Shown here in pieces: positions 51,629 through 63,600 of a stretch of 64,000 bases of DNA (positions within the stretch are counted from its first letter, which is position 1; each line of letters starts with the position of its first letter). The stretch is from contig MGUU01000016.1 in the NCBI GenBank assembly GCA_001800135.1, positions 62,001 to 126,000 of the forward strand, in the 5' to 3' direction. This stretch comes from Elusimicrobia bacterium RIFCSPLOWO2_02_FULL_39_32. GTDB lineage: Bacteria; Elusimicrobiota; Elusimicrobia; 2-02-FULL-39-32. The translations under genes and the position numbers were made by a program. Below the pieces are notes generated by a model. That model saw only the letters and a program-made list of their open reading frames with translations, was not told the DNA's origin and ran no database searches.

Positions 51629-54600
51629 TCACTGCTGAAGAGCGAGCACTTCCCTTGCCTTTTGAATCAATTCTAAATCTTTAGAAATTTCAATCAGATG
51701 AGTTTGAGAGAGTATCACATAAATCTGGATTCTTAATCCTTGTATAGTTCCTTTAAAGACATTCCTTTCTGTAAAAATATCTACTAGTGGATTAGGGATT
51801 TTGCTTAAAGCCCTGATCCTATTAACGATCTCAGTTAAATCAGTAGTTCCATAAACTTGCTTCTCTCCAAATTTGATCTGTTTTAATCTGTTAGAGTCAA
51901 CTCCATCTACATTTAAATCTAATATATCTTGGATGAGATGATCTCTTTGTGCAAGAGTTAATGGCTGACCTTTAGATGAATAAAGGTAAAGTCTTTTACC
52001 AGAAGGCAGTCTTCTTATTCGATCCGCTAAAAGATTGATTCCATTGGATGAGAGATCATCCACATTAAAGAGTTCAATTCCAGATGTTCCTGTTTCTAAT
52101 GTAGCCATAGAGTCTAAATCTGCTGTTCTAATTAACCTAGAACTATAACTCCATTCTTCAACTCCTTTCTTCCTTTCTGCTTCTTTTCTTCTCTTTACAT
52201 TCTCCCATATCTGTTTTGCTGAGTCCTTCATAGCATCTGAGAAAGTAGTTTCTGGATAAAACATCCTTGATAGACCCTGATATGCTTTCCATCTTGATTC
52301 AAAGCTAATACCTAAATCATTTGCTCCACCAGATTCAAAGAGAACTGTAGCTAAATACCCAAAATGTTCCTTTATCACTTCTCTATCTTTACTATTCTCT
52401 TTACTATCTCTATACCTCTGATACAAACCCTCATAAGCAGTTATAAGTTCAGAGAGTTCTATTTGAGCTAATTCTTTAGAATTGAGGAATCTAGAAATTC
52501 GAGCTGTTTGTTGGGGTTCTAGTTTATCTTCCTTTTTAGATATGCCTTTGATCCCAGAAATGATTCTAGCCATCTGTATTAAATGGATGGTATGAAGTAT
52601 CTGTTCCAGTTGGTCTTGTTCTAACAACGATTGAGATTTTATTTGATTCAGTAATTTTTCTGGTTTGGGCAATAGTCCTTTGGATAAATCTTTTTGAAGC
52701 GGTTCTCGGCTATTTTCCGGTAATTGTTCCAATAAATTATTTAAAAGAGTAGATTCCGGAAGAGTTTTGCTCCCTGTAAGAATTTTGACTAAATTAACAA
52801 TCCCCCATACTACCAATGATACACCACCAACAAATAGACCAATGGGATTAATAGCAGCCAAAATCAATCCGTATTCTACCGTACTCGTTCCTTCCTCGCC
52901 TGCTAGTATTTTTCTAACTTTTTCCCATTCAGATTGAGTAGGCGCTTTCTCCTCCTTTACGCTCTCCTCATCTCTTAGGATTGTGGGTTGTGGCATCTTT
53001 CCTCTGGCTTTTGCCATCTCTTCTTGGGCTCTCTTAGACAACCGATCTTGCGCATCCCGATAACTCTGCATTAACTGATCGAAATTTGTGTGATTAAAAC
53101 GAACAATAAATAAGGGGCCATCCTGTTCTACCACTAAACCTGTGTTCCTTAATTCATCTACACCTACAGTTGCCATAGACTCTACAATCTGCTCCATCAT
53201 TGCCATCAGCTTATATTGGTTCTGGTATGCCTTAAAATCTTCTCTTCCTTTCAAAGCTTCCATCTCTTCAAAAGATACTTCATAAAAGATCAGTTCAAGC
53301 TCTACATCTGGATTTATTTCTTTTAGTCCAGATGTTAGTTCTTCCAGCACTTTTTTGAAAGAAGGAGGACCTCTCACTTTGGTATCATACGCGGTCACAA
53401 AATCTTCCGCCTTTTGCCTGGTAATGAGAACTCTTTCTTCTTTCCCAAAAATATCCGCTTTATTTCCTTCTAGCGCTTTACCGATCTTCTTAATCGTTTG
53501 ATCTCCGCCCTTATGCTGTACTTTCTCTTGCCATTTGTGAAATGCTCTCTCCCTCCCTAAAGTCCTAAAATAACTCAATACTTTAAAAAATCCAAAGAAC
53601 TTTTGATTTCCTTCCACAGCAAGCTCTTTAAATCTGCCAACACTATAGAGATCAGTTAAACTATCCTTACCCTCATCTTTTGCTTTAGCTTTCATTCCTT
53701 CTAAAGCTGCTGCGGGATTTTCTATCATCTCTCGGGTAACTTCTGGACCTTCAAATTTATCCGCATCTTTTTTCTCTTCTTTTGTACCTTCACTTTTTTC
53801 TAACTCATTGGGGTTTTTATTAGGTTCGAGCAAGTCTTTTAGATTTTCTGGAACAAATCTTCTATTTCTCCCTTTATATTTTGCTTTCCCAACTGCAATA
53901 TCAGATAACTGCAAGCCAATCAGATAAAATAACTTTAGAAAATCTTCATCTTTGCTCTCAAATTTGTTTAATAACTCTTCTCTGATACTTTTTATAGTTG
54001 AAGGTTGATTTATTTCTGCGTTTTTAATCGCTTCAGCCATATACTCAATCACAGTTTCAAATGATACCGCCCCGCCACTCAATGTTAAGAATCCAACCTC
54101 TTTATTTATTTTTGTATGCGTTATATCCATCACTTTTTGATTGGTTACAACTTTCTGGATTTCTTTCATCAAATCGTTGGTGTTTTGTAATCCTTCACGA
54201 TTCACCAAGATATTGAACCCATTCCCATGTTCTTCCACTACCAGAACCCCATCCAATGCCCTTATCCTGCTTTCCTGCTCAGCAGTCAACTTGCGAGACT
54301 CAATTCTAAGAACCGCATATCGGTCCCTAAATGCAATCGTATATTTTGCAATCACATTGTTAAGTTTTTTATTAATCGTTCCAAATTTCCCATTAAACTC
54401 AAGGATGATCTCATCCGCGCCTTCTCCTATGTATAGATTTCCACCTTCTTCTTCCACAACCCTCTTTAATATCTCTCTGCCTTCCCTAAAGAGTGAGTGT
54501 TCTGACTCCAATGTCCCAATAATCCCTTTGCCGTATAACAAATTTAAAGTGCCCAGCATATCCCCATCTAACCGAATGAACCAACGATCTCCAAATTGTT

Positions 54601-57600
54601 CAACCTTTATTTCTTTTAAAGCATCAAGATGACGCTCCTCTCCAACATAATTTGAGTCAATCACTTCATTATCTTCTCGCATGGTTCTTAAGGGATTAAA
54701 CATAGAGGCAGGGGAGAGATGCGCGATTGCAAACAGGATTGGATTTATTTTTCTGTGTTGCAGAATAGCTTTGGAAACAGAAAGTTTTGCCTGCTCGATA
54801 AAGAAATTATAAAGCGTATGTAAAGCTAGGGTGAGGACAGTGGCTGTGATAGGATCTAAATATAAATATATGTGGGTTACGGATAGAGAAAGAAGATTGT
54901 TAATAAAAAACTTAATCGCATCTTGGATCAGCGCTTTTGGCTTAAATAGCTCTTCTAAACCATGCTCTTTGGCTCTTACCCACCACTCTACAATCGTATG
55001 AGAAAATGCAAACATAGAGATTGACCATAGATTCCCTAAATCTGAAGCTGTATTTACATCTATCCCAAAAAACAATACCAGCCCTGCTGGAATCACAAAT
55101 GTCCCCACTAACATAAATACCGCAGTCTCCCAAGAAGGAGATGCTTTGATTGGATCACCTAACTCATATAGAAAATTGTGTAAATGATCTTTGAAACTTT
55201 TAGGCTCTATAATCTTCCCTTTACGATAGATAGGATAAAAAATAGAGGCGAATGGCGGAGATGAGGGTTCATCTTTATCTTTTAGAGTAGAATCAGCCAA
55301 TGGCTCTTCCGTATCTGATGGCTCTGATCTTTCTCTCGCACCTGGCAATAAATCAGCTCTTTCGCTAAAATCAAAGGGTTTAGTTTCTTCAACCCACACT
55401 TCATACACTTCACTGAATGGATAGGGTGAAGGTGACTCGTTCCAATTCACAGTCAATGGCAAATCTGTCTTTCTGGATTCGTATTTCTCTTGAACAATTT
55501 TCACTATCCCTGGCCTATTAGAAAGTAAATGCGATTCCTGTGGATAATATAGAGCTTGATAACCGCCTCTTCTGGCGATCTTGATCAGTGCGCTCTCTAT
55601 CAAAGAATAGACCTCCTCCTCCTTCACCTGCGACAACAATTCAATGTTTGGGTCTATCCCTGGAACTGTTAATACCTCTCTGCCATTGATCTTCTGCTTA
55701 AAAATTTCCACAAAGCCATACACTTTCCCTGACTCCCTATCAATTAAAGCTAAAAGCATAAACTCTTGTTTTTGCCAAAGTGTGACATCATCAGCAGTGC
55801 AGACGCCCGCGTTCAACCCCCATAAACCATAAGGAATCCCTTTCACTAAACGAAATTCTAAAGTAATCTTCCTATCTACTTTCCTATATTCAAACTTATC
55901 TTTTTCTCTAGTAATCATCTCCAAAGGCTTTTTGAATAACCCCTCTATAATCTTTGTAACAGCCATTGGTTCTGTCTTGCGCGGACCATGAGACAATAAT
56001 GAAACCAAATCCCTTAATTCCAAATCCTCAATCTGATTTAGAACTATTCTCTCAATCCCTTCTGGATCAGTCTGCTGCACAATCCTCCCTATAATCTCTC
56101 TCTTGCGGCTCTTGTCCACCCTAACCTGATTCCAAATCCGTTCAATCTCTCGAGCTGTATTTTGTAAGTGAGCATCGCTTTTTTCCTTTACTAAGGAACT
56201 CACTGGAACTAGATCAGGCTCCTCTTGAAACAACTCTTCAATCACCTCCCTTAACATAATGGAAAAAAGCCCTTCAACAACAAAAAGTTCTTGCAACATC
56301 CCTAACCCTTGATAATCCTCAGGTAAAATTTGCGAAACCAATTCTTTTACTTGATCGTCATTCCTTGCAAATTCATAAAAAGAATTTAATACTCCCCCTT
56401 GATCCGTTGAATTCATCTCATTAGAAAAATAAACCTTTAACCTTTCTTTAAGATTCTCTCGAGCTTTCTGACTTTGCTCCTCCCTATCTTCTGAATCTCC
56501 TTCCCTCTCTAAATTAAGAGACTGAAATAAATTCTCAATCTCTTTTTTTGGATCCAATATCTCTCCCTGTTTTAAAACTCGTTCAATTAGCCCTATCGCG
56601 TCCTCTTCCCCTTCACCAAAATCTATGCCTCTTAAACCTTCTGGAATTTGTCCCCTTAAATCCCCTGCCTCTAATATCTTCTCAAAATGTCCTCGTATAT
56701 CTTCCCTCTTCACAGTGGAATCGCCTGAAGTAGGTAAATTAATCTGTATCGCTGCAATCAAAACTTCCATCCCATCCGCTCCTTTCTCCTTATACCTCTG
56801 TATAAACTCTCTTATATCTTTTAGTTCCACCTCATCCCGCACACAACGATCAGAAAACTCTTGCAAATCCTTAAAAATACCTTCTCCTTCTTGCTTATAG
56901 AGCCTATACAAACTAGGACTAAAACTATGCAATCCCTTTATAAATTCCCTGATACGCTTTTGCTCTTCCAAAGGCAAATGAACATCCACAACCTCTTCTC
57001 TCATCCCTTCAAATAGTCCGTCCAATATCTGATAACCTAACCTTTTCTCTTCAGCAAGAATAGAATCATAAAACTCATAATGATCAAGGATATTCGCTCC
57101 CTTCTCTTTTAAAAAATGCAGATGGCTTTTTTTACTCACAACAAAGTGTTCCATGCCTAAAAGAAGATCAATCACTTTACCTCTATTATGTTTAGAGGTA
57201 TGAGAAAGAATGCTGAGCCATCTCTCTTTTAATTCATCGAAATCCTCATCTGCCCATTCAACTCCAAGCTGAGCAAATCCCCGGAAAAGTTTCCAGGAGG
57301 ACTCCTCAGCAGCTAATCCTAATTCAAGCAATTCTTTCCAATGTTGAATCATCCATGGCAAGCCGAACTTTCTTTTCAAGGTCGGAAATCCAAACCTAAA
57401 AAGCAGATGCGCTTGCTCACCAGAAGCCTGATTAAAAATTAATAAATCTCGTCCTTGCTTTTTTAAAAATTTGTGTCCAAATATTTTCCATAACTTATAC
57501 TCCATATCAAGCTCAATGACTTTTTGACTAATCATTAATTGTTCTATATCTCCAATTCTGGCTCCATTAATGATGTAAGAAGAAGCGCCAGCTAATGACA

Positions 57601-60600
57601 CAAAAATCATCCCAAATATCAAAGAAAGCCAAACCAAAGGTCCAAAAATAAATGAACTGAGAAGAACTCCAATGATAAATGGCGCAATTTGTGTGAGAAA
57701 ATATGCCTCAAGTTCATTAGATCCTTTTAAATGAGAGGTTTCATGACCCACAATGCCTAAGCCATAGAGAATTATGTTTTGTATCCAAACTGGAAATAGA
57801 GAAAAAAATCTTTTAACAAATGGATTGACTTTAAGAGTTTTGTTTCTAACTTCAAAGAATGAAACTGATTCATCCTCTTCAGCAAATTGGAGAAAAAGGC
57901 TTAAGTTCTTGGGTTTGCGCGCGCTCTTTGATTGAAGAGAAATATCTTGTTTAGAACCCTTACCCATACTAACTGATTGAAAGAGGTTGCTTAATTTAGA
58001 AGGTTCACTCTTACTGCCTGAGATCAGAATCCCTAAAGGTTTTGCAGCCAAACTCAAACAAGCAAGTGCCCCCATAAATATCGCCGGCAAATAAAGAATC
58101 ATCTGCCATTCTGGACTTAAAACCAGACTACCTCCTTGCACGCGATCTAGATAAAACATGTATGCAAGAAACCATCCAAATATTCCGCTTCCTAAAGCAG
58201 CTATCAGAGCTTCATGGAATTTGATCGCTCCGCCTTTAAGTTCTGCTTCATTTTTGGTTAACCCTTCCTCACTCTTAAGCCCTGAAGCAGGAAGAACTAA
58301 AATCGTTCCGGATTTAATTCTTCTATGCTCTTTATCCTTAATACGGCTGTGGTTGGCGAGGAAAAGATTTTCTACAATTTCTGAAATCTCGTCAACATCT
58401 ATCTTTTCAATATCTCCAATTATCTCTCCTGTACGAATCTTGCCTGCTTTTGCGCCACCTCCGATCATCACTTCAGTACGCATCTTGCTGGCCTTTGAAC
58501 GATCTCTATAATACCGTATCGCAATATCTTGAAGTGTCTCGCCAGCGCGCGCTTTATAATAAAAAGGTGTCTGCCCATCAGGAACCACAAGTTCATCGCC
58601 AACGCTTGGGAAAGGAAGTTCTTCTTTATAATTTTCCGGAAGTTTGGGCCAAGGGTATTTCATTCGAGAGCGATTCGCTTCATAAATTTTCTGATAATAC
58701 CAAGGGTGTCCATAATACCTTGCAGAAATCTCAGAGAGCGATTCTCCCCGTTTTACTTTATGAGTAATATTTTGCAAAGGAATAAAAGAGCCTTGCTCTA
58801 AAATTAGAATAGGCGCAGGAGATGGCGACAGTACAGGAGATGGAAAAGGAATTGAGCTGATTATTTTTTGTATGAAAGGCGGGGCGCTAGACCATAAAAA
58901 CCATCCGAAACTAAGAATGGTCACTAACCAAACTGCTGCCTTAAGAATCTTTTTATTTAATCCTGTCTCTATTCTAGGAATGACTGGCAATTCTACAGCG
59001 TCTTTTTCTTCTATTTCTGGCCGAGCCGCCTCCACAGGAGGCGTAAGATTTGCCAACCCATTTTCTCCAAACAGATTTGCATGAACTCTTCTTGCAGTCT
59101 CCTTTAGCTGTAAGGGCGAGAGCTTTAACGCCTCTTTTAATATTGTGTCTGCCTGATCTTTGTTGTGCGCTTTTTCATCCCAAGACAGTCCCAAGCTAGC
59201 AGAAAATTCTTGCAATATTTTTTTGCTTGCCTTGTAATGGTTGGGTGAGAAAATTGAGGCCATGGGGCTCGTGTAAATCAAAATAACTTTAACTAAAGAG
59301 GTAAAAGGCGCATTGGAAAGCGCAATGCTGGCAAGATAGGCAGAAGTTTCTGTTTCTGACATGCTCATCTTTTTTCCCCTTTCTACCTCCAGAAGTTCGT
59401 CCACAGTGTGCTGCATTTCATGGATCGCTGTTAGCTCTTGAACATCTTCCTCTATTAATTCCTGATCAATGGTTTGATAATCTTTTCTAAACGCTTTAGC
59501 AACAGATTCTGTAAGAGAATGAGGGTCGTCATCATCGGTAGATCTATTGCGCAAGATCGGCAAAACATTGTACAACACAAATCCTCTTATAACTCCTTTT
59601 ACCACTACTCCAAAAATATCTCCCATATATGTAAATCCGTATGCTTTAAAATCCTTATCCAGTGAATCCAACCGCTCGCCCAAGTAATGAATGGGAAGTT
59701 CTCTACCCTCAATCCCTTGGTTATAAACCTTAAAATCTTTTGACCGGTCAATTCTGTGCGCCATTCCATAGAGGATTTCAAATTTTTCATTGTCCTGCTT
59801 AAACTGAATTAAATCCAAGCCTAAAAATAGTCCCAGACGATAAAGATAGGAACTGTTGCGCGCTGCTTTAGCAATTTCTTTAAACTCATTTTCTTCTATT
59901 TTTTTCAATATCAAACGTTTCACTAATTGAGCAAACCCTAGGGCTTCCTCTCCTTTTCCCTGCATAAGCTGGTCCAGAACATTCTCAATTAAAGCAGTCA
60001 CTCTTTTTACAATATCTTCGCTAGAACGATTAGTATAAACCAAGAAATATTTTGGCAGCGCCTTCCCTATAAAAAACGCAATCTGATCTGCTTCACTTTG
60101 GCTAAGAACTTCCTGAAGAGCGCTATTAATCTCTCTTTCCCATTCTTCTACTGGATAGACTGGCGCTTCATAAATTGTTTTCCATCGTTTTATGATTCTT
60201 TTCTTAACATCTCCTTCTTCTTTCTCATCCGCGCTTGGTTTTGCAAAGCTCGGGGCATACTCTGCCTCCTTTTCTCTCTCCAATCCTCTTTCAATTTCCA
60301 TTAATTCCGAACGCACCTTTATCCAATATTTATCTTTTCCCATTTCCTTTTCTATCTCTTCCATTCTTTTTGGGTTATATTTAGCCTTTGCAATTTTCTG
60401 GATGCGCGCTAAATTTGGCAGTTTTCCCTTTAATGGTTTATGCTGCTTAACTAAATAGGAATAAACAAAGTTAATTTTTTCTTCAAGAAGAGCATTCTCG
60501 CCTAAATGAGCTAGTTGTCTAAAAAGAAGAGATAAGTCTCCTGCTCCCATATCTTCTAAATAACGTAAAAGGCTGTCTCTTATATAGGTTTCTGTTTCCG

Positions 60601-63600
60601 GGCGATGTTTAGCGCTCTTTTTTCGCAGCGCATCTTCATTTACATCCGCGCTTTCATAAAGAATGGCAAAAATTTGAGATAACAAACTCTCTTCTTCATC
60701 TTCTAACGACCAAGCAACATTTATCATACTCTCATCCATTGTCCTAGCGCTAACATACCGGGACATCTCTAAACGCACCAGCGCCCGGAAATACGCAGTT
60801 TTAGATAATAGTTTATGCTTTTCATCTCTAAGAGAAGGACTCATCTTAGGTAGAGCTAATAAATCTATTTTAAACGCTCCTTGAGAAGGGTCGTATGCGA
60901 CAGGTGTGGGAGCATTCAACACAATTTCAAAATGGAAATTGGGGTTTTCAATCATTAGAGCGGCTAATCGCGTATCCAGCAAACTTATATACTTGAGCTC
61001 AAATTCTAAATTTTTTCTAGCCTTATCTAAGGCAGTTTCTAATCTTTTGCGCAAATCTACCTGCCTTAAGAAGAGCATTTGCAGAGCTTTACGCAAAACT
61101 TCTCTCTGTAGATACGAAGATTTTTTATTCTGAATCACTGTTTCAATCTCAGAAAGAAGCGTTTCAAATTCTTTTTTATGACTATAAGAAATATCAAACG
61201 AAGCAATGATAATTTGCAGCAATCCTCGCGCAGTTTGGAGCGCCATAGGTACTTGTTTCAAATTGTTTGACGCTCTTCTTAAATCTTCAATGATTGCATC
61301 AAAGTTATCAGTAAGATTAGGATCAGGTATCGCGCGTCCTTTTAATTCTTCTTTCCCCAGCCGAATAATTGTTTCTGGAGGATAATATAACCTCATCAAT
61401 CTTTGTGGTTTTCCAAGGTGATATTTACTGACAATCGCTCTGCTGATCCCATCCCCCAATGTCATTGCAAAAGAGGGAGCATAAGAAGGCAGCTGTTTCT
61501 CTACAAAATTCCACACTGCATGAGCAGTAACGCTCCACAAAATCCCGACACCCACACCAATAAGAACATTGAGCCCAGCCAGAAGTCCGGCGCTGCCAGG
61601 CATGGCAAGGGAGAGATAGGCAATAGTTCCGAAAATTGCGGCGAGATTAAAAAGGGATGTAAGTGCGATGCGGATAGGAAGCTGGAGGGGAGATTGGGTG
61701 TTATCGTGACCCGTTGCAAACTGAACCTGATGGTAGCCAACCCATCCAACCCACCCCGCCATCACCACCGCTAAAGGAACGATCTGGCTTAAATCTAAAC
61801 CTGCAAAGTTCTGAAACATATAAAACACCATCGCAGAGATCACCGCAGGCAACCGCCCCTGCCAGCGCGATTGCCAATCGCTTCTACCCGGAGTTTTGAT
61901 CCCCAACTCCTCGATCACAGAAATTCCAAAAAGGCGATTCTTGGCCAGAAATCTTTTCACTTGCGCGAAAGTCCCGGTTGCGTTCCGCCATGATTCCAAC
62001 AGAGCCTCTGTCTCACCAAGAGTCATTTGAACATCAAAATCTCCTCTCTCTCTTTCCTCCTCAGCTGCCTCTTTATCCGCTATCGAGGCAGGGCGGATTT
62101 CATCTTTTTCCGACCATCCCTCTGTCTTGACACCCATAAGTTGTTGTGTTATAGTTGAATTAATGGAAGATAACAGCTCAGAGACTTTCTTTACATCTAG
62201 GAGAAGGGAATTTATCGCTTCCGGTGTGCTTAATCTTGGATTAATACTGCTTACATCAGGACTTGTAAGTGAGGTTTTTACCTCGCTTAATGTTTCCTTG
62301 AGAGCAGCTATTATTTTATGGGGAGCAATATTTTTCGTTTCCTCTGCAATTATTTTTCCTTCAGAAGGAGGTAAATAAGATGATAACTCTAACAGTAACA
62401 ATGATAATGGTTCTAACCATTCTGGCTCTAATAAAGTGGGAAGAGCATCGGAAGAAAAAAGCTGGACCGCATTAAGTTGTTCGATCACTACATCCGCCTG
62501 CCCAATCGCGCGATCCAATTCAATTTCTAAATTTCTAACCTCAATCTCGGATTTTCTTCTCTCACCACCTAATTCCCCTTTTTTCCAACTCCTGATTGCA
62601 AATTTAAGTTTATCTCCCAAACTCATCCGCTCTTTAAACTTTTCTTTCACTTGATCTAGGAATTGTTCAGGAGTTAAAGAACGATCTACCAAATGTCTAA
62701 AGATAATTCGGAGCCGATCTAAAGCAGTCAAGTGATTCACAAGATACCCAACCTTGGTAAAAAAGACCGAAGTGTAGAGGTACTCCTTGGGAATCTTTTT
62801 CCCCGGATTGACGCTTAACCACATCATCGCCTCCAGCAAATTCTTTTGATTCTTAGATGTTTTTTTAACTTGTTCAGCGGAGCCGCAATCAATTAAGATC
62901 ACCCGAATCTTATTATCTTCTCTCATAAGATGAAAGTTCCCGCCATGGGGATCTGCCAAATAGTCCCCGTACTCAAACATCTGCCGCATGAGAAAATCAA
63001 AAATCATTTCCTTTACCTGTTTTAGCTCCTGCTCACTTACAATCCCGCTGGATATCAGCTTCTCTTCTTTGTCCAGAGACACGCCTTCTGCAAAATCAGT
63101 TTCCATGCTGATTCCTCGATGAATGCTCCCTTCATAAATGTTGGCTACTCCAAATTCAACGATCGTTTTGCCGTCAGTTAAACGGTAATCCTCTTTTGCA
63201 TTGATTTCCTGAATCTGATCCTTAAACCTTTTGGTAATGCGAACTTCGTTTTCAAAATCAGCGTCATCCGCAATCGCTCCTGAGACCCGGTCCTCTAAGC
63301 CCTCTGGAATCTCAAACTTAATCTTTCTTAAATCACCTAAAACTTTCCGCAAGAACTCAAGGTCGCTCTTCATCTGTTGGTCAACATCCGGTCTTTTAAT
63401 TTTAAGCACATGCTCCTTAGTTTTCCCTTTTCTTTTAACCTTATAAACAATTTTCACTGAAGCGCTGCCAAGCTGTTCCCCAATAGTATCAAAATGCTCT
63501 TTGAACCCGCCAGGATAAACATTTTCTATTGTTTCAAACACCACCATCTTGCTTAAAGGGTCGGCTCGGCTGGACAAATTTTTGAGCGCTTCCCTCAAAC

